Assembly (NCBI RefSeq): GCF_000376445.1
Contig: NZ_AQXI01000006.1
Span: forward strand, 1-64,000
Direction: 5' to 3'
DNA: 64,000 bases
DNA from: Haladaptatus paucihalophilus DX253
GTDB lineage: Archaea > Halobacteriota > Halobacteria > Halobacteriales > Haladaptataceae
The notes beneath the pieces were generated by a model. It was not told the DNA's origin and searched no databases. It worked only from the letters and a program-made list of their open reading frames with translations. This document shows, one piece after another, positions 43,718 through 53,622 of the stretch. Position 1 is the stretch's first letter; each line of letters starts with the position of its first letter. The translations under genes were made by a program, and so were the position numbers.

Positions 43718-44968
43718 ATGTCGAGCGACACGCGTGCGCAAGCCGTCGAACCGCCGGATTCCGGGGATGTTCCCAGGAATCACGACTTGGATGCTCTGGC
43801 GGACAAGAACTTGCTCATCGTCTCACACAGCTACAACCACTTCGTCAAGGGCCAGGTCGACGTCCTCGCCGACTACTTCTCGGAGGTGTACGTCCTCGTC
43901 CGCTACAACCGGTTCGCCGACATCTCCCGCTATCTGCCGGTCGATTACGCCAAGCCGTTCAGCAAGGATGCGAAGATAAACGAAGAAGACAAACCGGACA
44001 ACGTTACCGTCATCAGCACGCCGCTGCTCTATCTCCCGCTCGACCTCCACCGTCGGTTCCTCGGCGACCAGCACGCTCGAAAGGTGAAGAAACTCCTCGA
44101 CGACGTGCCCGTCGAATTCGACGTGATTCACGCCCACCTGACGTGGACCGCCGGATACGTCGCACGCGTCCTCCAGCGCGACCTCGGGATTCCGTTCGTC
44201 CTCACGGTCCACGAGAATCACGACCTGTTCATGGACCAACTCGAATCCTCGAACGACAAAATCGACCGAACGTGGGCCGCCGCCGACGCCATCGTTCGCG
44301 TCAATCGGCAGGACCAAGACACGCTTCGGCGGTTCAACGACGACGTGTTCTACATCCCGAACGGGTTCAGTCAGGACCGCCTTCGGCGCGTTCCACAGGC
44401 TGATGCGAAGAAGAAACTCGGCATCGCGGACGACACGAACCTGCTCTTCGCGCTGGGACATCTCAAGGAACGCAAGGGGTTCCACCACCTCATCGACGTG
44501 ATGCCTGAGATTATCGAACGGGAGGGCGACGTCGTTTGCGCCATCGGCGGTCACGGCGGAATGCGCTCGGAACTCGAAGAGCAGATAGAGGAGTTGGGAT
44601 TGGAGAACGACGTTCGGCTGCTGGGGTACGTCTCGAACGACGACCTCCGGTACTGGATGAGCGCCTGTGACGCGTTCGTGCTTCCGAGTTACAGCGAAAG
44701 CTTCGGCCTCGTGCAGTTGGAAGCCATGGCGTGCGGGTCGCCCGTCGTCTCCACGATAAACGGCGGGAGCGAAGAGGTCGTCACCTCCGAGGACCACGGT
44801 TTCCTCGTCGATAGCCCGGAGGACCACGACGCGCTTTCGGACGCCGTGGTGCGTGCCCTCCGAAAGGACTGGAACCGCGACGGAATCGAAGCGCACGCCG
44901 AACAGTTCACGTGGGAACGCGTCTGCGTGGATATCGCACACCTTCACGCGGACGTGTTGAATTTGTAG
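43718..44968 (+). CDS. GT4-family glycosyltransferase
   Basis: 416 residues, GT-B fold. N-terminal domain: NLLIVSHSYNHFVKGQVDVL; central acceptor loop FDVIHAHLTWTAGYVARVL. The C-terminal domain has the family E-x7-E motif PSYSESFGLVQLEAMACGSP with VVSTINGGSEEVV. Family 4 enzymes use nucleotide sugars in polysaccharide or N-glycan assembly; the sugar is unknown. First gene of the surface-glycan locus. Confidence 0.9.
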   Translation: MSSDTRAQAVEPPDSGDVPRNHDLDALADKNLLIVSHSYNHFVKGQVDVLADYFSEVYVLVRYNRFADISRYLPVDYAKPFSKDAKINEEDKPDNVTVISTPLLYLPLDLHRRFLGDQHARKVKKLLDDVPVEFDVIHAHLTWTAGYVARVLQRDLGIPFVLTVHENHDLFMDQLESSNDKIDRTWAAADAIVRVNRQDQDTLRRFNDDVFYIPNGFSQDRLRRVPQADAKKKLGIADDTNLLFALGHLKERKGFHHLIDVMPEIIEREGDVVCAIGGHGGMRSELEEQIEELGLENDVRLLGYVSNDDLRYWMSACDAFVLPSYSESFGLVQLEAMACGSPVVSTINGGSEEVVTSEDHGFLVDSPEDHDALSDAVVRALRKDWNRDGIEAHAEQFTWERVCVDIAHLHADVLNL

Positions 44969-45241
44969 TACTGTTTACTTTAGAGCACTATCCTGTTCGG
45001 ATACGGAATCGTTCCGTGACCGAACCGCGGTCTCTCCGTCCTTTTTCCGTCTCCCAGTTCGTGACATGAGTTGTCACACGTCGCTTACTTAAAGAATGGA
45101 ACTACTAAGCCACAGACTTTGGCCGAAAGATACTAGTGGATATTATTGTTGACCGTCAGGGCTGCCAACGTACCGGGAATCCGGTAAATCGGGGTTGTGT
45201 TCCTCTCTCACGACGGTTGTCAGGAAACTCTGGGATTCAGA

Positions 45242-46819
45242 ATGACTCATCAAAGCGACACACACGACACTAACGATTCGAAATCATCCATCGGAGCGAC
45301 GCGCCGAACGTTCTTGAAAGGGGTAACCGCCGCGGGAGTATGTGCCATAGGGACGCAAACGATGTCCGGGACGGCGAGCGCCGAAATTCCGTACGCGAGC
45401 GACTACGGGACGGTCGTCAACTTGGTCGACGACGCGGGTGCGGACCCGAACGAGGGCGATTCCATCACGCCGCTGCTTCGAGAGTACGCCGACGATGACA
45501 CGCTTCTGTATCTTCCCGGTGGCCGGTACTACATGGACGAACAGTTCCGCTTCACCGGCTTCAACAACTTCGGCATCATCGGCGAGGACGACACGACCAT
45601 CGTTCCGGCCGACTACTACGATTTCGACGACGGCGGCGACTGGAACTACCGCCTCTTCCGTCTCGGCATCGCCTACAGCCCGGGTCGTGACCTCCGATTC
45701 CAGAACATCACCGTGGACCAAACGGCGGACGACACCGGGGTCCGCGTCATCGAAACCGCGATGGACGACGGTCTCATCGTCCGGGACGTTACCATCAACG
45801 GCCAGCACGACAGCGGGACGTGGGGTCCGGGGCGGTTCGTCATCACCGATTCCAGCGGCGAGGGACTCGTCGATAACTTCAGCGCGGCGGACGGCGGCGC
45901 GTGGAGCGGAAATACGCCGGCCGACCAACTGTGGCGCGGTCCGACGGGTATCATCTGCAACCGCTACAACAAGGGGAGCATCACGTTCAAGGACTGCGAA
46001 TTGGGTCGGTTCCCGGACAACGGTCTCTACGCCGCCAACGGGTCGGGTCAGATAATCGTTGACGGCGGCTACTACGAGAACAGCCAAACGGCGAGCATCC
46101 GAATCGGCGGGCGCGATAGCATCGTTAAGAACGCGACCATCTCGGTAAACGAGAGCAGCGGCCACGGTAACCAACACGCCATTCGCGCGGAGAACGCGGG
46201 ATACATGCGGATTATCGACTGTGACGTCGAAGTTACGGACCCGAACGGCGACGCCATCAAGTCGAAGAACGTCGGATTGCTGTACGTCGACGGCCTAAAC
46301 GTCAAAACGTCGGGGAACGACGTCTGTCACGCGCTCCGATTGCAGGACGACACGCGCCAATCGCGTATCAAGAACTCCACGTTCACCCACGAAGCGTCCG
46401 GCGGCTTCTCGCTCTGGATTCAGGACGGCGAGGACCCGGTACACGTCGAGGACAGCCGTTTCGTCGGAAACGGCGGCGACGAAAGTGCGCGGGCGGCCGT
46501 CCGATGCGACCGGGACGAGTGTAACTTCCGGGACCTCTACGTCAAGCAGTTGGGTTCGTCCCGCCGTCGAGCGTTGGTCAACACCGGGGAAGACAACTTG
46601 GTCTACAAAGGGGAGTTCCGTTCCAAGGAGTACCCCATCATCGACCACGGCGTCAGCTCGTGGATAGAAGGGGTTTATGCGAACTCGGAGCGCGACCTTC
46701 CGGGACTTCGACTGACCGAATCGGCGAGCGATACGTACGTCAAAAAGAGCCACATCGTGGACGGAATCCGCGACGATAGCAACGAGGTAAGCGGCTGGGG
46801 GAACGACTTTAGCGCCTGA
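45242..46819 (+). CDS. Tat-exported right-handed beta-helix protein (paralog A)
   Basis: 525 residues. The Tat signal has the twin arginine in GATRRTFLKGVTAAGVCAIG and ends near ASA. A pectate-lyase-like first coil (DDDTLLYLPGGRYYMDEQFR) is followed by repeated short strands such as GTWGPGRFVITDSSGEG, FPDNGLYAANGSGQIIVDGG and SFKDCELG. It is a paralog of 52064-53602, with long identical stretches. Beta-helix proteins here are often polysaccharide lyases, epimerases or surface structural proteins. No catalytic set is clear. Confidence 0.8.
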   Translation: MTHQSDTHDTNDSKSSIGATRRTFLKGVTAAGVCAIGTQTMSGTASAEIPYASDYGTVVNLVDDAGADPNEGDSITPLLREYADDDTLLYLPGGRYYMDEQFRFTGFNNFGIIGEDDTTIVPADYYDFDDGGDWNYRLFRLGIAYSPGRDLRFQNITVDQTADDTGVRVIETAMDDGLIVRDVTINGQHDSGTWGPGRFVITDSSGEGLVDNFSAADGGAWSGNTPADQLWRGPTGIICNRYNKGSITFKDCELGRFPDNGLYAANGSGQIIVDGGYYENSQTASIRIGGRDSIVKNATISVNESSGHGNQHAIRAENAGYMRIIDCDVEVTDPNGDAIKSKNVGLLYVDGLNVKTSGNDVCHALRLQDDTRQSRIKNSTFTHEASGGFSLWIQDGEDPVHVEDSRFVGNGGDESARAAVRCDRDECNFRDLYVKQLGSSRRRALVNTGEDNLVYKGEFRSKEYPIIDHGVSSWIEGVYANSERDLPGLRLTESASDTYVKKSHIVDGIRDDSNEVSGWGNDFSA

Positions 46820-46848
46820 TTCGGCCGGGAGCGGGCTTAAGGGACGGA

Positions 46849-46859
46849 TAATAATATAG
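46849..46859 (+). promoter_or_regulatory. TATA-like box of the sulfatase-like gene
   Basis: ATAATAATATA sits about 24-34 bases before ATG 46883. Confidence 0.45.
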
Positions 46860-46882
46860 ACACGAATCCTGTGCTCCGGTAC

Positions 46883-47788
46883 ATGAACATCACGGAGACG
46901 ATTCGGCGTGTCCGACGTGGCATCAAGGAGCCACATCTCGTTACTCGGGAGCTGAATAAGCACTACTATAAGCGTAAAGAGCCGAGTCCCGACGCCGTCG
47001 AATTTTTCGACGAGGACTGGGACAACCTCATTATTCTCGACGCCTGCCGCTACGATACCTTCAAAAAGTGCAACACGCTTCCCGGAGAGCTTCAGTCACG
47101 GCAAACCAAATCGAGTTCGACGCCGGACTTTCTCGCCACGTATTTCGACGGTGCCGACCTCCGCGATACCGTCTACGTGACCGCGAATCCCCAGCTCTAC
47201 CGGAAGCGCGACCGGATAGACGTACAACTCCACGACGTCATCAACATCTGGCAGGACGAGGGCTGGGACGACGAGTTCCGAACCGTCCGCCCCGAAACGG
47301 TCGTCGATGTCGCGAAGGACGCCGCCGAGCAGTACCCGGACAAGCGATTGGTCGTCCATTTCATCCAACCCCACTATCCGTTCATCGGACCGACGGGGAA
47401 AGAACACCTCGACCTCGACTCGCTCGACTTCTGGAACCGCGTGATGGCCGGGGAAGTGGACGTTCCGGTCAGCGTCCTCTACAAGGCCTACGAGGAGAAC
47501 GTCGAGATGGTGCTCCCCCACGTCGAGGAACTGCTCTCGACGCTCCAGGGCAAGAGCGTCGTGACGGCGGACCACGGCGAAGCGTTCGGCGAACGCGCGC
47601 GGCCGATTCCGATGGCGGAGTACGGCCACCCGAACGGCATCTACATCCCGCAACTGACGACGGTCCCGTGGCTCGTCCACCAGAACGGTGCACGGCGGAG
47701 CATCACCGAGGGTGACGAGGGAGAACACATGGAGGAGGACGTGTCGGTCGACGTCGAGCAGCGATTACAGGACCTCGGATACGCGTAA
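46883..47788 (+). CDS. Sulfatase/alkaline-phosphatase-superfamily-like protein
   Basis: 301 residues, starting at MNITETIRR rather than four codons upstream. The N-terminal nucleophile region is NLIILDACRYDTFKKC, in which Cys/Ser-Arg in D-A-C-R-Y resembles this superfamily in archaeal glycan loci. Later VVHFIQPHYPFIGPTGKEHL and SVVTADHGEAFGE supply His/Asp metal ligands. Related genes sit in archaeal surface-polysaccharide clusters and may transfer or remove phosphate- or sulfate-linked groups. A TATA-like box is 24-34 bases upstream. The substrate is unknown. Confidence 0.75.
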   Translation: MNITETIRRVRRGIKEPHLVTRELNKHYYKRKEPSPDAVEFFDEDWDNLIILDACRYDTFKKCNTLPGELQSRQTKSSSTPDFLATYFDGADLRDTVYVTANPQLYRKRDRIDVQLHDVINIWQDEGWDDEFRTVRPETVVDVAKDAAEQYPDKRLVVHFIQPHYPFIGPTGKEHLDLDSLDFWNRVMAGEVDVPVSVLYKAYEENVEMVLPHVEELLSTLQGKSVVTADHGEAFGERARPIPMAEYGHPNGIYIPQLTTVPWLVHQNGARRSITEGDEGEHMEEDVSVDVEQRLQDLGYA

Positions 47789-47879
47789 AACCGTCTCTAT
47801 CCGATTCATAATAAAGTCCCTTTAGAAACACTGTGATGATAGATACTGGAATGACGAGCACTGCATCGAGGGGGCGTAC

Positions 47880-50108
47880 GTGCAACGGAGCATTCTGAGC
47901 GGCGTCCTTTCGGTCGCCGGGACGAAAGTCCTCACACTCGTCATCGGTATCATGACGACGCCGATACTGTATCGGTTACTCGGACCGACCGGCATCGGCG
48001 TCTACACTACCGTTCTGTCGGTGTTCTCCCTGTTCATGATACTCGTCAGCTCCGGCATCTCGGACGGCGTTCGGAAGTTCATCGCCGAGGAGCACGAGAT
48101 GGACTGTTGGGAGGAGTACGTCGTCGGGTTTTACTTCCGACTCGCGCTCGTGCTCGCAGTCGCGGGAGCGATACTGCTCGCGCTTGCGACGTGGACCGGG
48201 GTCGTCGCGTGGATTTTCGGCCCGGAGTACGAGTTGTACTTCTACCTCCTCACGGTGATGACGATAGCGAGTCAGTTCCAAGCGTACGCCCGTCGGACGC
48301 TGATGGGGTTCGGTTTGGAGCGATACTCGGAACCCCTGAAGGTCGTCCAGCGAGTGACGTTCATCGTCGTCGCCCTGCCGCTGGTCTACTACATGCGAAA
48401 CCGAGGAATGCTCGAAATCGCGGTTCTCGGCGCGTTAGCCGGGAAAATAGCCGCGGCGACCATGGTGGCGGTCATCGGGTTCGCGCTCATCATAAAGCGG
48501 ACGTCGCTCCGTAGTTTCCTTCGGTCGACGCCGGAGGACTTCCCGCGGCGCCGGATGCTCGCGTTCAACTCGCTGTCCATCGTGCTCATCCTGCTCCTCA
48601 TGTCGCTGTACCACGTCGACATCCTGATGCTCCAGCTGATGTCGGGGAGCAACGAACAGGTCGGATACTACCGCGCGGCGCTAAAACTCGCGGAGTTCCT
48701 GTGGTTCATTCCGATGGCGCTCCAGACGGTGTTCGTCCACTCCACGTCCGAACTGTGGTCGAACGGGAAGACCGAACGCATTTCGAAGTTGTCGGCGCGG
48801 ACGACCCGCTACACGTTCCTCCTGACCGGCGTGATGGGGCTGGGTCTGGCGGCGCTCGCGAACATCGCCGTCCCGGTCTACTTCAGTGCGAAGTACCTGC
48901 CCGCGGTGACGCCACTGCTCTTGCTGTTGCCGGGGTCGCTCGGGTTCGCGGTCGCCCGACCCATCCTCGCCATCTCGCAAGGGAAGGGCGACCTGAAATA
49001 CCCGATTATCGCCACGGGGACGGCGGCGGGCATAAACTTCGTCCTGAATTTCCTGCTCATTCCACGGTACGGGATGCAGGGAGCAGCCGTTTCGACGAGT
49101 ATCGGCTACGGTTCGATGTTCGTCTTCCACCTCTGGAGCGCCCGAAAGGTCGGCTTCGACCCCCTATCGGACGCCCGCCTGGGACGGATTTTGGGGACGA
49201 CGATACTGTCGGCACCCCCCATCTTCGTTCTCGCGCGAGTACTCGACGTTCGCCCCCTCATCGCGGGGTTCCACGTCCCGTTGGCCCTCGCCCTCGTCCC
49301 ACCGCTCGGACTGGGCGTCTTCACGTTCTTCGCGTTCGCGACGGGAGCCCTCGGTTTCGGAGAGGTCTTCGATACGCTCTCGTCGTTCCCCGAACCGCTC
49401 GGCTCGCGGGCCGAAACACTACAGACCAAAGTGAGAGAAAACACAATGTCATCCGACTCGATACAGAAGCTGATGGTCGTCACCGGCATTCTGCTGTTCG
49501 TCTCGGGGATCGGGTACGCGTTCCTCGACCCCGGAATCGGCGGAATCGGCGGAGTCGGCGGTGCGAACCAAGGATCGTCCATAAATAACACGCAAACGGT
49601 CGCGGGAACGACGGTGGCCGAGACGACGCACGGTACGACGCCGACGAAATCGACGACGCAAGCGAAATCCACCACGGAGAAGACGAGTACGTCGCCGTCA
49701 ACGACGACAACGGATACGAATCCGCCACCATCCACGACGTCCGATACGAATCCACCGCCGTCCACCACGACGGATACGAATCCGCCACCGTCCACGACGA
49801 CGACCACATCGCCGCCCACGACCACGACTACGAGCGGTACGACCACCACCACGACACCACCGACGACCACGACTACCACCAGCACGACAACGACGACCAC
49901 GACCACAACCACGACACCGCCATCGACAACCACGACTACCCCCGGTACGACGACAACGACGAGTGGCGCGAGTACGACGTCACAGTCGTCCACGACGACC
50001 ACGGGGTCGACGGCGGGCACCACATCGTCACCGACGGACACAACGTCATCGACGACGAGTAGCGGTTCCACGTCGAATACGACGACGAATTCGTCGTCGT
50101 GGTTGTGA
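47880..50108 (+). CDS. Wzx/MATE-like flippase with C-terminal threonine-rich stalk
   Basis: 742 residues from a GTG start. Residues 1 to about 500 carry about twelve to fourteen hydrophobic helices of a polysaccharide flippase (VAGTKVLTLVIGIMTTPILY). It would move lipid-linked oligosaccharide across the membrane. At residue 523 an internal Met (49446) begins a second module: a membrane helix (LMVVTGILLFVSGIGYAFLD), then a Gly-rich turn and a Thr/Ser/Pro-rich tail of about 180 residues. Three 10-residue repeats at DTNPPPSTT lie inside it. The tail resembles a heavily O-glycosylated stalk. It may be an in-frame fusion of two neighbouring genes. Confidence 0.85.
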   Translation: MQRSILSGVLSVAGTKVLTLVIGIMTTPILYRLLGPTGIGVYTTVLSVFSLFMILVSSGISDGVRKFIAEEHEMDCWEEYVVGFYFRLALVLAVAGAILLALATWTGVVAWIFGPEYELYFYLLTVMTIASQFQAYARRTLMGFGLERYSEPLKVVQRVTFIVVALPLVYYMRNRGMLEIAVLGALAGKIAAATMVAVIGFALIIKRTSLRSFLRSTPEDFPRRRMLAFNSLSIVLILLLMSLYHVDILMLQLMSGSNEQVGYYRAALKLAEFLWFIPMALQTVFVHSTSELWSNGKTERISKLSARTTRYTFLLTGVMGLGLAALANIAVPVYFSAKYLPAVTPLLLLLPGSLGFAVARPILAISQGKGDLKYPIIATGTAAGINFVLNFLLIPRYGMQGAAVSTSIGYGSMFVFHLWSARKVGFDPLSDARLGRILGTTILSAPPIFVLARVLDVRPLIAGFHVPLALALVPPLGLGVFTFFAFATGALGFGEVFDTLSSFPEPLGSRAETLQTKVRENTMSSDSIQKLMVVTGILLFVSGIGYAFLDPGIGGIGGVGGANQGSSINNTQTVAGTTVAETTHGTTPTKSTTQAKSTTEKTSTSPSTTTTDTNPPPSTTSDTNPPPSTTTDTNPPPSTTTTTSPPTTTTTSGTTTTTTPPTTTTTTSTTTTTTTTTTTPPSTTTTTPGTTTTTSGASTTSQSSTTTTGSTAGTTSSPTDTTSSTTSSGSTSNTTTNSSSWL
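49713..49802 (+). repeat. Three 30-bp coding repeats in the Thr-rich tail
   Basis: Units start at 49713, 49743 and 49773 with GATACGAATCC and code for a decapeptide beginning DTNPPPSTT. Nearby (ACG/ACC)-type triplet runs code for the Thr stretches and continue to about 50000. Confidence 0.9.
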
Positions 50109-50557
50109 GCGACGATACGAACGACGACTTCAACCAGAACGCGGACTGAACCGCGGGAACGGTAGTTCTGGATGAGCACTGAACGGGGGCGAAAGGGGAC
50201 CGACGGTGCTGTTTTTGCTTTCGGACTGAACGAGACAGCCTGACCGCCGTACTCGATCGGTTCGAGAGCCGAGAGACGCGAGCGAGACAGGCATTTAGCT
50301 CCGAGCGAGGAGCATGGGCGTCCAAGCGGCGCGGTCGTCGCGGGCGATGTGCGCGACGTGGACGGAACGGGAACGGACGAGCGACGGAGAGACGCGTCTC
50401 ACGGATGCGTCACGCACGACGGCGAGATGAAAAGCGAACGACCGTCGGTTCAGCGGGTCGAAACGCGGGCGGGGAAATTCCGGCCCGCGGCTAAAAGAGA
50501 CGCACGATAGCCGTGCGGGGACGGGCGGAGAAAGCGAATGACAGGCGTCGAAGGGGC
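50109..50557. other. Intergenic region, no gene seen
   Basis: About 450 bases between convergent genes. Base content is GC-rich with many purine-rich GAGAG runs, but no frame has a convincing start, domain or family match. Confidence 0.45.
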
Positions 50558-51877
50558 TTAGATGAGCATTCCCTTCTCTTCCAGATCCGAGATGGTGACC
50601 ACTTCGACGTTCTTGTTTTTGATGTACTTCAGGATGTTCTCGAACCGCTTCTCGGGAACGCCGTTTTCCCCGCCGATCTTGTGGAACAGGAGCGGCGAGA
50701 GCTGTTTGTACTTGGCGGCGTGGTCGATCTTCTGTTTGACGTTCTTGAGGTCACCCTGACCGTACATCCGCGAGATGATGGTGTTCTTCTGAATCGCCGG
50801 GAGCGCGTTCGGCGACGCGCCGAACGAGAGCGTCAGGTCGAAGTGCTTCTGCGCGAGGTCGAACGTGTTCGGCCCGACGACGTTCTTCGGGACGGCCATG
50901 TACTTGTGACCGTCGTAGCCGTACTTCTTGAGCCACTGCTGGCACTCCTTCATGAGCTTCTCCTGCTCTTTTTTCGGCCGCTTGTCCATCGGCGTCGCCT
51001 GCGTGTTGGGATGGCAGATCATGTCCCAACCGTCGTTTACCATCTCGTTCATCTGGGTCCGGTTGAGGAACCCGTCGTCGAAGACGGCATCCGAGATGAT
51101 GGCGTCGACGCCGGAGAAGCCGTACTTTTTCATGGTTTTGTACGCCTTCGTGTACTGCGATTCGAGACCGTCGTCGAACGTGAGCATCACCATCCCCTTG
51201 TCGGGGGCGGGGACGGTTTTCAGGTCGTCCACGTAGAACTCGATGGGTTTCTGGGTGTTGGGGTCCGTCGACCGACCGATGATGCGGAGTTCGTAAACCT
51301 TCGAGAGGTCGATCTTCTTCGGGTCCATCTCGCTGGTGACGCCGAGGTTGACGCGAACCCACTTGCCCTTCGGCCCGTAGAGCGTCCGTTTCATCTCGAC
51401 GATGTGGCCGCGGTCAGGCGCGTACAGCTGCACGGCGATCTTCACGAAGTCGTGTGACGTGCACTTGAACGCGAGGGAGAGGTTCTTGCCGCTGAAGTCG
51501 GCGGGATTGTCACCGAAGTTGACGCGATGAATCATCCCCTGCTTGGTCTGCTTGCTGCCGACGATGTGGGCGGACTGTGACCCTTCGTATTTCACCTTCG
51601 TGCTCTTCTTGAGGCTTCCCTGCCCGTCGACGGCGCTCCACGGGCCGAGCTTTTCGAAGCCCTCGAAGGTCTGTGGACCGGCGGGGGCGTCGTTACCACC
51701 CTCGGTCGTGGTTTCCTCGCCGCCGCCGGTGTTCGTTCCGTTGCCCTTGCCGTTAGTGCTACTCGTCGTGGAGGAGTTATCGCTATCGTTGCCGATAACA
51801 CCGGAACAACCGGCGAGACCAGCGGTACCGGCTGCGCCGACGGTCGTCAGGAACGTGCGTCGTGTCTGTCGTCTCAT
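50558..51877 (-). CDS. Tat-lipoprotein polysaccharide deacetylase-like protein
   Basis: 439 residues. A Tat signal with lipobox is visible: MRRQTRRTFLTTVGAAGTAG with Cys24 (LAGC), then a Ser/Thr/Gly linker. A carbohydrate-binding-like beta domain follows (about 68-225). The NodB/CE4 domain has TFDDG (233-237), the first metal motif. The second motif, usually H-[S/T]-x2-H, reads ICHPNTQA, so one histidine seems absent. CE4 enzymes remove N-acetyl groups from polysaccharides outside the cell. The gene faces away from the beta-helix paralog B, and a TATA-like box lies at 51905-51915. Confidence 0.8.
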   Translation of the reverse strand: MRRQTRRTFLTTVGAAGTAGLAGCSGVIGNDSDNSSTTSSTNGKGNGTNTGGGEETTTEGGNDAPAGPQTFEGFEKLGPWSAVDGQGSLKKSTKVKYEGSQSAHIVGSKQTKQGMIHRVNFGDNPADFSGKNLSLAFKCTSHDFVKIAVQLYAPDRGHIVEMKRTLYGPKGKWVRVNLGVTSEMDPKKIDLSKVYELRIIGRSTDPNTQKPIEFYVDDLKTVPAPDKGMVMLTFDDGLESQYTKAYKTMKKYGFSGVDAIISDAVFDDGFLNRTQMNEMVNDGWDMICHPNTQATPMDKRPKKEQEKLMKECQQWLKKYGYDGHKYMAVPKNVVGPNTFDLAQKHFDLTLSFGASPNALPAIQKNTIISRMYGQGDLKNVKQKIDHAAKYKQLSPLLFHKIGGENGVPEKRFENILKYIKNKNVEVVTISDLEEKGMLI

Positions 51878-51904
51878 CGCTACCCTACCCAAACAGACAT
51901 AGGT

Positions 51905-51915
51905 ATTTTCTTATA
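51905..51915 (-). promoter_or_regulatory. TATA-like box of the deacetylase gene
   Basis: TTTTCTTATAT on the plus strand reads ATATAAGAAAA on the minus strand, 28-38 bases before the ATG. Confidence 0.45.
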
Positions 51916-52030
51916 TGGCGCTTAAGGGCGCAATGTCAATGATTGTGCATGTGAGAAATCCGGGCGCGAAACACCGTTTGCAACGTTTCCAACAGCGGGA
52001 AAACACGGAGGGACTGAACTAGGCACCAGA

Positions 52031-52039
52031 TAATTAATA
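52031..52039 (+). promoter_or_regulatory. TATA-like box of beta-helix paralog B
   Basis: TAATTAATA ends 25 bases before ATG 52064. Confidence 0.45.
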
Positions 52040-52063
52040 TGAGGGATTTGTTTGGGTGTTTTG

Positions 52064-53602
52064 ATGGCGTCAGACAGGCAAAATCGAAGCATTACGAGTC
52101 GAAGAACATATCTTAAGCTCACCGGAGCAATCGCGGCGACGACCGCTGTCATGGGGTCTGCTTCTGCGAGCAAATCGGATTACGAAGACCAGTACGATAC
52201 GGTCATTGACATAACGGACGTCGGGGCGGACGACGACGGAAACGAGTCCATCACACCCGTTCTTCAGGAACACGCGGACGACGATACGCTCCTCTATTTC
52301 CCATCCGGACGGTATTACATGGACAACCAGTTCCGTTTCACCGGCTTCGACAACTTCGGGATGGCCGGGGACGACGCGGAACTCGTCCCCGCGAGCTACC
52401 ACGACTTCGACGACGACGGCGACGGAAACTACCGACTCTTCCGAATGGGCGTGGACTACGACCCCGGAACGGACCTTCGAATCGAGGGCTTCACCGTGGA
52501 CCAGACGGCGGACGACACCGGCATCCGCGTCATCGAGGCCGCCATCGACGACGGCCTCATCGTTCGGGACATCGAAATCCTCGGCCAACACGACAGCGGG
52601 ACGTGGGGACCGGGGCGGTTCGTCATCACCGATTCCGACGGCGAAGGACTCGTCGAACGGTTCCACGCGCCCGACGGCGCCGCGTGGGAAGGAAACACGC
52701 CGAGCGATTCGCTGTGGCGCGGTCCGACCGGAATCCTCTCGAATCACAACAAGGGGACGCTCACTTTCCGCGATTGCATCCTCGGCAGCTTCCCGGACAA
52801 CGGCCTGTACGCCGCACACGGTTCCGGCTCGATTCAGATCGAGGGGGGCCGCTTCCAGAACAGCACGGGCGCAAACGTACGACTCGGAGGGCACGACAGC
52901 TACATCAAGGACGCGACGATCATCGTGGACAAGGAGAACCCGCACGGGATTTCCCAGCGCGGCCTCCGCATGGAAGACGGGAGCCTCCTCGTCGCGCAGA
53001 ACGTCGATTTCCAGACGAACGTCTCGGACAGCCCGGCGATCTGGATTACCGCAGGTGCAAACTACAACTACGTCGATAACTGCACCGTCGCGGTTCATAC
53101 CGACGACCCGTGTACGGGAATCTCGATTCGAGGATCGGGCGGACGGACCCGTATCAAGCGCACGCACGTGGAACACGAGACCGGCGGCGGCCCGGTCATC
53201 AAGATCCGCGATGGCGACGAACCCGTTTACCTCGAAGACGTTACGATCAGCGGCGAATCGCCCACCGAGGGGACCCGAAGCGCCATCCAGAACTACCGTG
53301 ACGACTGTGAGTTCCGCGGCGTAAACGTCGATTACGGCGGTGGCTGGGGCCGACGCGCCCTGACGAACACCGGAGACAACTGCCTCATCTACGAGGGAGA
53401 TTACGTTTCGGAAGACCGCCCGATAACGGACAAGGGTACGGGAACGTGGATAGAAGGCGTCTCCGCTCGGTCGCGGCGCGGCGACGTCGGCCTGTTGCTC
53501 AAATCCGAGGCCGAGGACGTCTACGTCAAGAAGTGTAACCTCGAAAACGGCATCGAGGACAACAGCGCCGACGGATACGACGGCTGGGGTAACGAGTTCT
53601 AA
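52064..53602 (+). CDS. Tat-like exported right-handed beta-helix protein (paralog B)
   Basis: 512 residues, starting MASDRQNRSITSRRTYLKLT with the twin-arginine pair. It shares with paralog A the blocks DDDTLLYFPSGRYYMDNQFR, GTWGPGRFVITDSDGEG, RGPTGILSN and WIEGV-like strands. The two are colinear throughout. The fold is a parallel beta helix, likely active on, or part of, an extracellular polysaccharide. ATG 52064 is preferred to a TTG four codons earlier. Confidence 0.8.
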   Translation: MASDRQNRSITSRRTYLKLTGAIAATTAVMGSASASKSDYEDQYDTVIDITDVGADDDGNESITPVLQEHADDDTLLYFPSGRYYMDNQFRFTGFDNFGMAGDDAELVPASYHDFDDDGDGNYRLFRMGVDYDPGTDLRIEGFTVDQTADDTGIRVIEAAIDDGLIVRDIEILGQHDSGTWGPGRFVITDSDGEGLVERFHAPDGAAWEGNTPSDSLWRGPTGILSNHNKGTLTFRDCILGSFPDNGLYAAHGSGSIQIEGGRFQNSTGANVRLGGHDSYIKDATIIVDKENPHGISQRGLRMEDGSLLVAQNVDFQTNVSDSPAIWITAGANYNYVDNCTVAVHTDDPCTGISIRGSGGRTRIKRTHVEHETGGGPVIKIRDGDEPVYLEDVTISGESPTEGTRSAIQNYRDDCEFRGVNVDYGGGWGRRALTNTGDNCLIYEGDYVSEDRPITDKGTGTWIEGVSARSRRGDVGLLLKSEAEDVYVKKCNLENGIEDNSADGYDGWGNEF

Positions 53603-53622
53603 CGACCGCCCGCTCTCCGCTC

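Noticed and set aside
49106-50179. Long valine-rich minus-strand open frame
   Set aside because: It is the mirror of the Thr/Ser triplet repeats of the flippase tail; no start signal or family supports it.
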